Below are positions 8,365 through 15,324 of a stretch of 64,000 nt of DNA, in pieces; positions within the stretch are counted from its first letter, which is position 1, and each line of letters opens with the position of its first letter. The DNA comes from UBA2040 sp963977135 (lineage in GTDB: Bacteria; Bacteroidota; Bacteroidia; Flavobacteriales_D; Crocinitomicaceae): the NCBI GenBank assembly GCA_963977135.1, contig CAXBNN010000002.1, forward strand, positions 1 through 64,000, read 5' to 3'. The notes beneath the pieces are model-generated. The model saw nothing but the letters and a program-made list of their open reading frames with translations, did no database searches and was not told the DNA's origin. The position numbers and the translations under genes were made by a program.

Positions 8365-9009
8365 ATGATTTTAGACAATGATAGGGCGCTAAAGGTAGCA
8401 GAATTTTTATTACAAATCAAAGCTATAAAGCTGCAGCCAACAGAGCCTTTTACTTGGGCATCAGGTATCAAATCACCTATATACTGCGATAATAGAATTT
8501 CACTTTCTTATCCAAATGTTCGTACTTATATTCGACAATCGTATTGCGCTGCAATAATTGAGAAATTTGGTAAACCTGATTTAATAGCTGGTGTTGCTAC
8601 TGGAGGAATAGCACAGGGAGCATTAGTAGCTGAAGAAATGGGATTACCTTTTGTTTACGTTCGTTCAGAGGCGAAAGCACATGGAATGGGTAATCAAATA
8701 GAAGGCTTTTTCGAGAAAGGTCAAAAGGTTATTGTAATTGAAGATTTAATTTCAACCGGTAAAAGCAGTATTCAAGCGATTATGGCTATGAAAGATGCTG
8801 AATTGGATATCCAAGGTCTTGTGGCAATTTTCACTTATGGCTTTCAAGAAGCGCAAGATAATTTTGATAAAATTGGTTGTCCTTTTGTAACCTTGAGTAA
8901 TTATGACTTTTTAATTGAAGAAGCATTAGAGCAAAAATATATCACGAAAAAAGAAGCGGAACAATTGTTGCTGTGGAAATCAAATCCACGTGAGTGGAAT
9001 TTTAAATGA
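8365..9009 (+). CDS. pyrE: Orotate phosphoribosyltransferase
   Basis: 214 aa from the ATG at 8365; the ORF opens at 8332 but that segment contains the -7 box. The enzyme converts orotate and PRPP to OMP in de novo pyrimidine synthesis. The PRPP-binding signature is present as VIVIEDLISTGKSS, and the flexible catalytic loop as RSEAKAHGMGNQIEG. The TWASGIKSPIYCDNR segment near the N-terminus is typical of PyrE. The next gene follows after 6 bp on the same strand. Confidence 0.96.
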   Translation: MILDNDRALKVAEFLLQIKAIKLQPTEPFTWASGIKSPIYCDNRISLSYPNVRTYIRQSYCAAIIEKFGKPDLIAGVATGGIAQGALVAEEMGLPFVYVRSEAKAHGMGNQIEGFFEKGQKVIVIEDLISTGKSSIQAIMAMKDAELDIQGLVAIFTYGFQEAQDNFDKIGCPFVTLSNYDFLIEEALEQKYITKKEAEQLLLWKSNPREWNFK

Positions 9010-9015
9010 TTTACA

Positions 9016-9426
9016 ATGATAATAACTAGTGATAAAGCCATCGTTTCGGCTTCAAATGAAACGATATTAGAATTTTTAAGTTCTGCAGAGAATTTAATTC
9101 ATCTACTTCCTCAAGATAAAATTTCTGATTGGAAAGCTACCAAGGAAGAATGCTCTTTTAAGGTTCAAGGAGGTTTTGTTATAACTTTGGTAGAAAACGG
9201 CATGGAAGCGCCTAATAAATTGTTCTTAAAATCAGGTGAAAAATCACCTTTCCCATTTGACTTAACTATTCATCTTGCACAAAAAGATTTAGCAACTGAA
9301 GGTTACATTGAATTTGATGGGCAAGTAAATATGTTTTTGAAAATGATGGTGGAAAAACCTTTGACCGCGCTTTTCAATCACATGACTGTTGAGCTGCAGA
9401 AATATTTCGGGAACCAAAACGCTTAA
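9016..9426 (+). CDS. SRPBCC (START-like) family protein
   Basis: 136 aa. Alternating short beta strands and a long C-terminal helix (about 115-133), together with the opening SDKAIVSASNETILEFLS, match small Bacteroidota SRPBCC/polyketide-cyclase-like proteins that bind a hydrophobic ligand in a cavity. No catalytic residue is evident. It is placed 6 bp after pyrE and probably shares its transcript. Its end overlaps the end of the convergent birA by 4 bp. The ligand is unknown. Confidence 0.75.
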   Translation: MIITSDKAIVSASNETILEFLSSAENLIHLLPQDKISDWKATKEECSFKVQGGFVITLVENGMEAPNKLFLKSGEKSPFPFDLTIHLAQKDLATEGYIEFDGQVNMFLKMMVEKPLTALFNHMTVELQKYFGNQNA

Positions 9427-10193
9427 ACATTCTTTTCTTCAAGAACGAAAGAAATTTCCTTGATATCGTATTTGCGAATGCCTTCGGTCGTTTCTATTTT
9501 AAGTAAGCCTTCATCTGAAATCCCTTTAATAGTTCCTGAAAAAGTGCCATTTTTGTCATTGAAATTCTTCAATTTTTCGAAGCCCCACAAGTTTTCATAA
9601 TACAATGCTTCTAATTCTGTGAATTGATTCAATTTGAATTTCTCATAATAAAAATTCATTTGACGCATTAACGAATCCAAAACATCGCTTATCGGGTTAA
9701 ATACGTTTGTTTCCAATCTTAAACTTGTTGCGGGCAAGGAACCAAAATTCAGCTGATTAACATTCAAACCAATACCGATTAACGAAGAGTAAATCATCCC
9801 ATTTCGAATCTGATTTTCAATTAAAATTCCGGCTATTTTTTGGTCGTTGATTAAAATGTCGTTCGGCCATTTAATTTTTGGCTTTAGTCCATAGCGTTCC
9901 AGGAGTTTTATGATCGAAACACTTACAAGAGAATTTAGAAATCGCTGATCACTTGTTTGAACATCATTTGGGAACAAAACTAAAGTCATTTGTAAGTTCA
10001 ATCCTGCTTCGGACTGCCAAATGGAACCGCGTTGTCCACGACCATTTGTCTGTTCGTCTGCCAAAATAACAGTCCCATGATCAACTAAACCCTCTTTTAG
10101 CATATTGGCAGCATAATTGTTCGTGGAATCCACAGATGACAATTGAAGCTTTGTTTGACCAAGTAACAACTCGTTTTTTCGGGATGCCAACAT
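9423..10193 (-). CDS. birA: Biotin--[acetyl-CoA-carboxylase] ligase
   Basis: 256 aa. It activates biotin to biotinyl-AMP and attaches it to the lysine of biotin carboxyl carrier protein. The biotin/ATP loop GRGQRG is at 51-56, KWPND at 108-112, followed by the QKIAGILIE strand. There is no N-terminal winged helix, so it is a monofunctional ligase and not a biotin-operon repressor. The C-terminal small domain (about 205-250) is present. It diverges from rsfS; a TATTTTTG -7 box at 10216-10209 lies 15 nt before its ATG. Confidence 0.94.
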   Translation of the reverse strand: MLASRKNELLLGQTKLQLSSVDSTNNYAANMLKEGLVDHGTVILADEQTNGRGQRGSIWQSEAGLNLQMTLVLFPNDVQTSDQRFLNSLVSVSIIKLLERYGLKPKIKWPNDILINDQKIAGILIENQIRNGMIYSSLIGIGLNVNQLNFGSLPATSLRLETNVFNPISDVLDSLMRQMNFYYEKFKLNQFTELEALYYENLWGFEKLKNFNDKNGTFSGTIKGISDEGLLKIETTEGIRKYDIKEISFVLEEKNV

Positions 10194-10208
10194 GCGTTAA
10201 ATTTAAGA

Positions 10209-10235
10209 CAAAAATAAAATATTAGAGTAGATTTG
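10209..10235. promoter_or_regulatory. Divergent birA / rsfS -7 boxes
   Basis: TATTTTTG on the minus strand (10216-10209) points to birA and TAGATTTG on the plus strand (10228-10235) points to rsfS; both fit TAnnTTTG, separated by 11 bp. No convincing -33 TTG was found for either at the expected distance. Confidence 0.4.
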
Positions 10236-10255
10236 CATCGCGTATAACATATATA

Positions 10256-10630
10256 ATGGCAAAAACTAAGAAAATTACATCACAAATCCTTTGTGACACT
10301 ATCGTTGAGGGGATGCAAGAGAACAAAGCACAAGATATAGTTGTTTTGGATTTACGCAAAATAGAAAACACAGTGACCGATTTTTTCGTGATATGTAGTG
10401 GCGAGTCTTCAACTCAGGTAGATGGGATTACCTCTTCTGTCTTGAAACATGCTCGAGAAACAATTCAAGAAAAACCTTGGCACACGGAAGGAAAAGGAAC
10501 AAGCGAATGGGTTTTAATTGATTACGTTAGCGTTGTTGCTCACGTTTTTTACAAAACAGCTCGTTCTCATTACGATATTGAGGATTTATGGTCGGATGCA
10601 AAACGGACAGATATCCCAAATTTGAATTAA
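10256..10630 (+). CDS. rsfS: Ribosome silencing factor RsfS (Iojap family)
   Basis: 124 aa, the full family length. RsfS binds ribosomal protein uL14 on the 50S subunit and blocks subunit joining when nutrients are scarce. Diagnostic segments are VVLDLRKIENTVTDFFVICSG, the EGKGTSEWVLIDY stretch and the VAHVF strand. It heads the rsfS-ftsH-DUF2007-cdsA cluster, 6 bp before ftsH. Confidence 0.95.
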   Translation: MAKTKKITSQILCDTIVEGMQENKAQDIVVLDLRKIENTVTDFFVICSGESSTQVDGITSSVLKHARETIQEKPWHTEGKGTSEWVLIDYVSVVAHVFYKTARSHYDIEDLWSDAKRTDIPNLN

Positions 10631-10636
10631 AATATT

Positions 10637-12688
10637 ATGGCAGAAAATAATAAAAAGGGTAGCAAGAAAAGTCCGTTTTCCATTTATTGGATATACGCAA
10701 TCATTGGGGTTGTAGTAATTGGAATTCAATTGTACCTCGGATCAGGCTCAACTTCTACTATTAAATCTCAATCTACGTTTTTTGAACTAGCGGAAAAAGG
10801 ATTTATCAATGAAGTGGCCATAGTGAATAAAGCGCGAGTTGATTTCACCCTTTCTGACGAAGGAAAAACAGCGATTAAAGCTGCTGAATCCGGAGAGATG
10901 AAAGCGATGCAACAAGCTTTTGGACAAGGCGGTAGAATGAAAAACCCGAATCCTAAATTTGAAATGGAAATTGTGGATGCGGGAAATTTTGAATCTCGAT
11001 TGAATGAAGTTAATTCTTCTTTGAAAGCTCAAGGGAAATCAACAATTCCATATGAACCAAAAGAAGAAATTAATTATTTCGCAAATATTTTAAGCTTCCT
11101 ACTTCCTATTATTATCATATTGTTGATTTGGATGTTCGTTATGCGTCGAATGACTGGCGGCGCTGGTGGTGGAGGCGGTGGCCAGATTTTCAATATTGGA
11201 AAATCCAAAGCTCAAGTGTACGATAAAGGTAAATCGACTAACATTACTTTCGCCGATGTTGCTGGACTTGAGGGGGCAAAGGAAGAAATTGAAGAAATTG
11301 TTGAATTCTTAAAACAACCAAAAAAATACACCGACTTGGGAGCGAAAATTCCTAAAGGAGCTTTATTAGTTGGCCCTCCGGGAACTGGTAAAACTCTACT
11401 TGCAAAAGCAGTAGCTGGTGAAGCACAAGTTCCTTTCTTCTCATTGTCAGGTTCAGACTTCGTTGAAATGTTTGTTGGCGTTGGTGCATCTCGAGTTCGT
11501 GATTTATTTAAACAAGCAAAAGAAAAAGCGCCTGCTATCATCTTTATTGATGAGATTGATGCTATAGGTCGTGCGAGAGGAAAGAACAATAGTTTCGGAT
11601 CTAACGATGAAAGAGAAAATACATTGAATCAGCTTTTGACTGAAATGGATGGTTTCGGAACCAATTCTGGAGTTATCATTCTTGCTGCAACGAATCGTGC
11701 AGACGTTCTTGATAGCGCCTTAATGCGAGCTGGACGTTTCGATAGACAAATTTATGTTGATATGCCAGACTTGAATGAAAGAAAGGAAATTTTCCAAGTT
11801 CACTTGAAGCCAATCAAATTAGAAGTCGGTATGGACGTTGATTTCTTAGCGAAACAAACACCTGGATTCTCTGGTGCCGACATTGCAAATTTATGTAACG
11901 AAGCTGCTTTGATAGCTGCTCGACACGATAAGAAATTTGTTCAAAAACAAGATTTCTTAGATGCAGTTGACAGAATAGTTGGAGGTTTAGAAAAGAAAAA
12001 TAAAATCATTACGGCAGGTGAAAAACGCTCTATCGCATTCCATGAAGCAGGTCACGCGACAACTTCATGGTTGTTAGAACACGCTCATCCTTTAGTGAAA
12101 GTAACTATAGTTCCTCGTGGACAGTCTTTGGGAGCGGCATGGTATTTACCTGAAGAAAGAAGTATCACCACAACGGAACAAATACTCGATGAAATGTGCT
12201 CTGCTCTGGGTGGACGAGCGGCAGAGAAATTAATCTTTGGAAAAATTTCTACTGGTGCATTGAGTGACCTGGAAAAAGTTACGAAACAAGCATACGCTAT
12301 GGTTTCTATGTACGGTTTGAGCGATAAAATTGGAAATGTTTCTTTCTACGACAGTCAAGGAAATCAAGGTTTCACTAAACCATATTCAGAAGATACGGCA
12401 AAAACGATTGATGAAGAGGTAAGTAAAATGATTGAGGAGCAATACCAAAGAGCTATTCAAATATTGACCGAAAACAAGGACAAATTAACTACCTTGGCGG
12501 AAAAATTGCTTACATCCGAAGTTATTTTCAAAGAAGATTTGGAACTTATTTTCGGGAAACGAGCTTGGGAAAAAGAAGAACCAATAGAAATTCCTAAAAA
12601 AAATGGGGTTGATAAACCTTTGGAAACGAATACTGATGAAACGCCAGCTGAATCAAGTGAAACTGGTGAAGAAGAGCCAGTGGCTTAG
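10637..12688 (+). CDS. ftsH: ATP-dependent zinc metalloprotease FtsH
   Basis: 683 aa. The order is: TM1 (about 17-34), an extracytoplasmic domain (about 40-145), TM2 (about 149-168), a glycine-rich linker, an AAA+ domain with Walker A GPPGTGKT at 246-253 and Walker B IIFIDEIDAIG, the second region of homology (ATNRADVLDSALMRAGRFD), and an M41 protease domain with the zinc motif HEAGH at 469-473. It degrades misfolded membrane proteins and regulatory cytosolic proteins at the inner membrane. The C-terminus is an acidic tail. The following DUF2007 gene begins inside its 3' end. Confidence 0.97.
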   Translation: MAENNKKGSKKSPFSIYWIYAIIGVVVIGIQLYLGSGSTSTIKSQSTFFELAEKGFINEVAIVNKARVDFTLSDEGKTAIKAAESGEMKAMQQAFGQGGRMKNPNPKFEMEIVDAGNFESRLNEVNSSLKAQGKSTIPYEPKEEINYFANILSFLLPIIIILLIWMFVMRRMTGGAGGGGGGQIFNIGKSKAQVYDKGKSTNITFADVAGLEGAKEEIEEIVEFLKQPKKYTDLGAKIPKGALLVGPPGTGKTLLAKAVAGEAQVPFFSLSGSDFVEMFVGVGASRVRDLFKQAKEKAPAIIFIDEIDAIGRARGKNNSFGSNDERENTLNQLLTEMDGFGTNSGVIILAATNRADVLDSALMRAGRFDRQIYVDMPDLNERKEIFQVHLKPIKLEVGMDVDFLAKQTPGFSGADIANLCNEAALIAARHDKKFVQKQDFLDAVDRIVGGLEKKNKIITAGEKRSIAFHEAGHATTSWLLEHAHPLVKVTIVPRGQSLGAAWYLPEERSITTTEQILDEMCSALGGRAAEKLIFGKISTGALSDLEKVTKQAYAMVSMYGLSDKIGNVSFYDSQGNQGFTKPYSEDTAKTIDEEVSKMIEEQYQRAIQILTENKDKLTTLAEKLLTSEVIFKEDLELIFGKRAWEKEEPIEIPKKNGVDKPLETNTDETPAESSETGEEEPVA

Positions 12689-12875
12689 CGTTTATCAAAG
12701 TTTAGAACCTTATTCTGTTCAGATTTTTAAGTTAAAATTAGAAGCAGAAGGAATTCCTGTTTTAGTATGGGACGAACGCGATTCGTCATATAATGCGTTT
12801 GGTTATGTACATTTGCAAGTGAAAAGTGAATTTAAAGAACAAGCCAAGGCAATAATTGACAGTTTGAATGAATAA
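12636..12875 (+). CDS. DUF2007 family small protein
   Basis: About 79 aa. The core, WLSVYQSLEPYSVQIFKLKL then EGIPVLVWDE and a C-terminal AKAIIDSLNE helix, is the DUF2007 fold, a small ferredoxin-like signal-transduction domain of unknown role. The start is uncertain: ATG 12636 overlaps ftsH by 53 bp, while GTG 12657 or 12666 would overlap less and still include the whole domain. It overlaps cdsA by 8 bp, so it is translationally linked with both neighbours. Confidence 0.8.
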   Translation: MKRQLNQVKLVKKSQWLSVYQSLEPYSVQIFKLKLEAEGIPVLVWDERDSSYNAFGYVHLQVKSEFKEQAKAIIDSLNE

Positions 12876-13713
12876 CATTTTACAAAGAACTCTAGCAGGT
12901 TCGGTGTTCGTCTTCTTAGTAATCGCATCTTTATGGTACGGTGATATCTCGACTGTAATTCTGTTCGGTATCTTCACCATCTTTGGGCTTATAGAATTCT
13001 ATCAACTTTTTAATCAACACGAAAGTGTAAAGGTAAGTTGGAAATTTGCAACAGCCGTCGGGTTTTTAATCTTCAGTATTCTATCCGCATCCTTTATGGA
13101 TTGGATTCCATTGATTTTCATCTTCTTCCTCATCCCTATTTTATTCCTTAACATGCTCATAGAGCTTTGGAAAAAGGAGGACCAACCTATTTATAACATC
13201 GCCATTCAGATGTTGGGGATAGTTTATATCGTATTCCCATTTTATTTAATGGTCGAGTTGAATAAACAAAGCTCACACGACTTCCCAAGAGCTATAGGAA
13301 TGTTCCTTCTAATTTGGACCAACGACACGTTTGCGTTCTTATCTGGCAAATTCTTTGGTAAGACGAAATTATTCGAACGAATTTCCCCAAATAAAACTTG
13401 GGAAGGGACTGTAGGTGGTGGAATTTTGACTATTCTCGTTGCCGTATTGTTGGCTTTCTTTTATAATGACAAACAAGATCTTGGTTTTTGGATTGGAGCA
13501 GCGATAATTGTTGTTCCATGCGCAGTACTTGGAGATTTACTTGAAAGCCTATTTAAAAGAAACTTAAACATAAAGGACAGCGGTAAATTTTTACCTGGTC
13601 ACGGTGGAATTTTAGATCGTTTCGATGCAGCTATTTTCACAGTACCATTCTATTATTGCTGGTCATTGTTTTATTCTTATTACTACAATTCCATCACTCT
13701 TTTTGATTTCTAA
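12868..13713 (+). CDS. cdsA: Phosphatidate cytidylyltransferase
   Basis: 281 aa with about eight membrane helices. It makes CDP-diacylglycerol from phosphatidate and CTP at the inner membrane, the branch point of phospholipid synthesis. The family signature is complete near the C-terminus: SLFKRNLNIKDSGKFLPGHG, then GILDRFD, which supply the metal-binding aspartates. An upstream SPNKTWEGTVGG segment is also typical. It is the last gene of the rsfS-ftsH cluster. Confidence 0.95.
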   Translation: MNNILQRTLAGSVFVFLVIASLWYGDISTVILFGIFTIFGLIEFYQLFNQHESVKVSWKFATAVGFLIFSILSASFMDWIPLIFIFFLIPILFLNMLIELWKKEDQPIYNIAIQMLGIVYIVFPFYLMVELNKQSSHDFPRAIGMFLLIWTNDTFAFLSGKFFGKTKLFERISPNKTWEGTVGGGILTILVAVLLAFFYNDKQDLGFWIGAAIIVVPCAVLGDLLESLFKRNLNIKDSGKFLPGHGGILDRFDAAIFTVPFYYCWSLFYSYYYNSITLFDF

Positions 13714-13727
13714 AAAATCATAAAAAA

Positions 13728-13758
13728 TTGGTTCATATGGAATTGTCTTGTATATTTA
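13728..13758 (+). promoter_or_regulatory. Promoter of the small lysine-rich secreted protein
   Basis: TTG (13728-13730), a 20-bp spacer and TATATTTA (13751-13758) match the Bacteroidota promoter with one change in the last -7 base. The predicted start lies about 10 nt before the ATG at 13772, which rules out the longer ORF beginning at 13748. Confidence 0.6.
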
Positions 13759-13771
13759 TAAAAAAAACACG

Positions 13772-14005
13772 ATGAAAAAATTAATCTTAACATTAACATT
13801 AGTATTTGCTGCTGGTTTATTTTCTACTACAGCTTTGGCATTGACTTCAAATACAGACAATATTACAGTTGTTAAAGGAGACAAGGACAAGAAAAAGAAA
13901 AAATCTAAGAAAAGTAAAAAAGGAGCTGAATGTACATCTGCAACTGGTGAGAAAAAATCTTGCTGTTCACATGGTACTGCTGCTGAGTCTACAGAGAAGA
14001 AATAA
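13772..14005 (+). CDS. Small secreted lysine-rich protein with clustered cysteines
   Basis: 77 aa from ATG 13772. A signal peptide (1-23, ending ALA) is followed by a short segment, a strongly basic run (KDKKKKKSKKSKK) and a tail with a C-x13-CC-x-H arrangement ending in lysines. I do not recognise a family. The cysteines and histidine could bind a metal; the basic run could bind nucleic acid, LPS or heparin-like polymer. These are guesses. It has its own promoter and terminator, so it is an independent unit. Confidence 0.7.
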   Translation: MKKLILTLTLVFAAGLFSTTALALTSNTDNITVVKGDKDKKKKKSKKSKKGAECTSATGEKKSCCSHGTAAESTEKK

Positions 14006-14027
14006 CAAATACTTTCATAATTAACAG

Positions 14028-14058
14028 AAGGTCGAGTCGCAAGGTTCGACCTTTTTTT
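14028..14058 (+). terminator. Intrinsic terminator
   Basis: AAGGTCGA (14028-14035) pairs with TCGACCTT (14046-14053) over a 10-nt loop and runs into a T tract (to 14058). It ends the small secreted protein transcript. Confidence 0.85.
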
Positions 14059-14114
14059 GTAACCCTATATTGCACTTTGCGTATTAATATTCACAACCAA
14101 TTAATACCAAAGAC

Positions 14115-14311
14115 ATGAAATTTGCAAAACAACATTAATTCTAGCGACATTACTATTCGCAATGCCAGCTCTTGCAAAAGACAAATTGGATAAAGAATTG
14201 AAAAAAGAAAAAAAACGTTTTACAAAAGAAATCCGAGCGAATAAAAAAGCGAAAATACACGATTCAACATACAAAGTAAGAAGAAGCAAATTCCAAAATA
14301 CGAGCTATTAA
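14115..14311 (+). pseudogene. Frameshifted small secreted basic protein
   Basis: The ATG at 14115 encodes MKFAK and then meets TAA after two more codons. Shifting one base in the A run at 14126-14129 restores an uninterrupted reading: TTLILATLLFAMPALAKDK, a textbook signal peptide with an ALA cleavage site, then a basic, helical mature part ending NTSY with TAA at 14309-14311. The downstream frame has no ATG/GTG/TTG before the signal sequence (only an ATT at 14120). One missing A therefore breaks the gene, or the sequence has an error, or the shift is programmed. It resembles the neighbour at 13772 in size, signal peptide and lysine content. Its stop overlaps that of xth by 2 bp. Confidence 0.6.
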
Positions 14312-15066
14312 ATCTCCACTCCTACCGGACAATGATCCGAACCATAAACGTCATTCAAGATAAAAGCATCTTTGACTTTACCTTGAATGGCCTTTGAAAC
14401 AAGAAAATAGTCTATTCTCCAGCCTACATTTTTCTCTCTGGCCCCGCCGCGATAGCTCCACCAAGTATATTTTATTTCTTCAGGGTTTTTCATACGAAAT
14501 GTATCGACGAATCCATTTGATGTAAAAGCATCCATTCCATCAATTTCTTCTTGCATGAAACCTGCTGACTTGTTATAATTCGGTTTAGGTCGCGCTAAAT
14601 CAATCTCTTTGTGCGCAACATTGAAATCACCACAAACGATTACTGGTTTATTTTTTTCCAAACCTTTTAAATAGGCAAGAAAAGCCTGATCCCAGGTTTG
14701 ACGATAGGATAATCTCAATAATTCACTTCCCGAATTCGGGACATAAACTGAAACAACATAGTATTCTTTGAATTCAGCACAAATCACTCTTCCTTGCGTA
14801 TCGTGCTCATCAATGCCAATATTTCTAAGAACAGAAATTGGCTCTTCTTTTGATAAAATGGCAGTACCAGAATAACCTTTCTTCTCCGCTTCATGTGCAA
14901 AAACATGATACCCTTTTAAACCAACTAATGCCTCGGCTACTTGCTCCGATGTCGCCTTAGTTTCTTGAAGACAAATGACATCCGCATCCACTTTTTTCAT
15001 ATCCTCAACAAAGGATTTTTTAGTAATTGCTCGAATTCCATTGACGTTGAAAGAGATTATTTTCAT
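14308..15066 (-). CDS. xth: Exodeoxyribonuclease III (AP endonuclease family 1)
   Basis: 252 aa from ATG 15066; the ORF extends six residues upstream to 15084 but overlaps the -7 box. It cuts 5' of abasic sites and removes 3' blocks in base-excision repair. Motifs: MKIISFNVNGIRA with Asn, LQETKA with the metal-binding Glu35, the GDFNVAH aspartate/asparagine pair, and the closing GSDHCPVGVEI with the Asp244/His245 pair. The promoter upstream is near-perfect. It converges on the frameshifted small gene. Confidence 0.95.
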   Translation of the reverse strand: MKIISFNVNGIRAITKKSFVEDMKKVDADVICLQETKATSEQVAEALVGLKGYHVFAHEAEKKGYSGTAILSKEEPISVLRNIGIDEHDTQGRVICAEFKEYYVVSVYVPNSGSELLRLSYRQTWDQAFLAYLKGLEKNKPVIVCGDFNVAHKEIDLARPKPNYNKSAGFMQEEIDGMDAFTSNGFVDTFRMKNPEEIKYTWWSYRGGAREKNVGWRIDYFLVSKAIQGKVKDAFILNDVYGSDHCPVGVEI

Positions 15067-15081
15067 GTTTTTTATTTTATA

Positions 15082-15113
15082 CAAATATAGCCAGACAAAA
15101 CATTCAATCCCAA
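15082..15113 (-). promoter_or_regulatory. xth promoter
   Basis: On the minus strand TTG (15113-15111), a 21-bp spacer and TATATTTG (15089-15082) match the Bacteroidota consensus fully. The predicted leader is about 10 nt. A plus-strand TAACTTTG at 15122-15129 may serve mutS2 in the opposite direction, but it lacks a -33 element. Confidence 0.6.
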
Positions 15114-15142
15114 AACCGTGTTAACTTTGTTCTAGCATTCGA

Positions 15143-15288
15143 CAATTTGAAGTTCGCAAGCTCACATTTGAAATTCGTAAACGAATTTATTTGAAGTAAG
15201 CAAGCTGACATTGGGGTTCTCCAAATGCGCGGAGCGCTTCAAATGTCAGCTTGCTGACTTCAAATGTGAGATTGCGAACTTCAAATTG
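15143..15288. repeat. Nested inverted repeat (REP-like hairpin) in the mutS2 leader
   Basis: The outer arms 15143-15172 and 15259-15288 are 30 bp and pair with one mismatch. The inner arms 15189-15212 and 15242-15265 are 24 bp, also with one mismatch, and 15171-15188 is itself a small palindrome (AAATTCGT-AA-ACGAATTT). The shared unit reads roughly TTTGAAGTCAGCAAGCTGAC followed by ATTTGAA. The structure lies between the divergent xth and mutS2 genes and would fold in the mutS2 leader RNA. Confidence 0.8.
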
Positions 15289-15324
15289 CACAATCGAGCG
15301 CAGGGTAATTGTGCTTCAAATTAT

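Noticed and set aside
8358..8471. Longer Nudix ORF (start 8471)
   Set aside because: The extra 38 codons lie wholly in or before pyrE on the opposite strand and have no family similarity.
9423..9426. 4-bp convergent overlap of birA and the SRPBCC gene as a frameshift sign
   Set aside because: Both proteins have normal length and complete C-termini; short tail overlaps are common in compact genomes.
10787..11589. Minus-strand ORFs inside ftsH (81 and 125 aa)
   Set aside because: Antisense shadows of a highly conserved gene; their composition reflects the complementary codons and they have no promoter.
15211..15324. Longer N-terminus for MutS2 from the start at 15211
   Set aside because: The extra 38 residues are translated from the hairpin repeat and match nothing in the family; ATG 15325 begins the conserved part.
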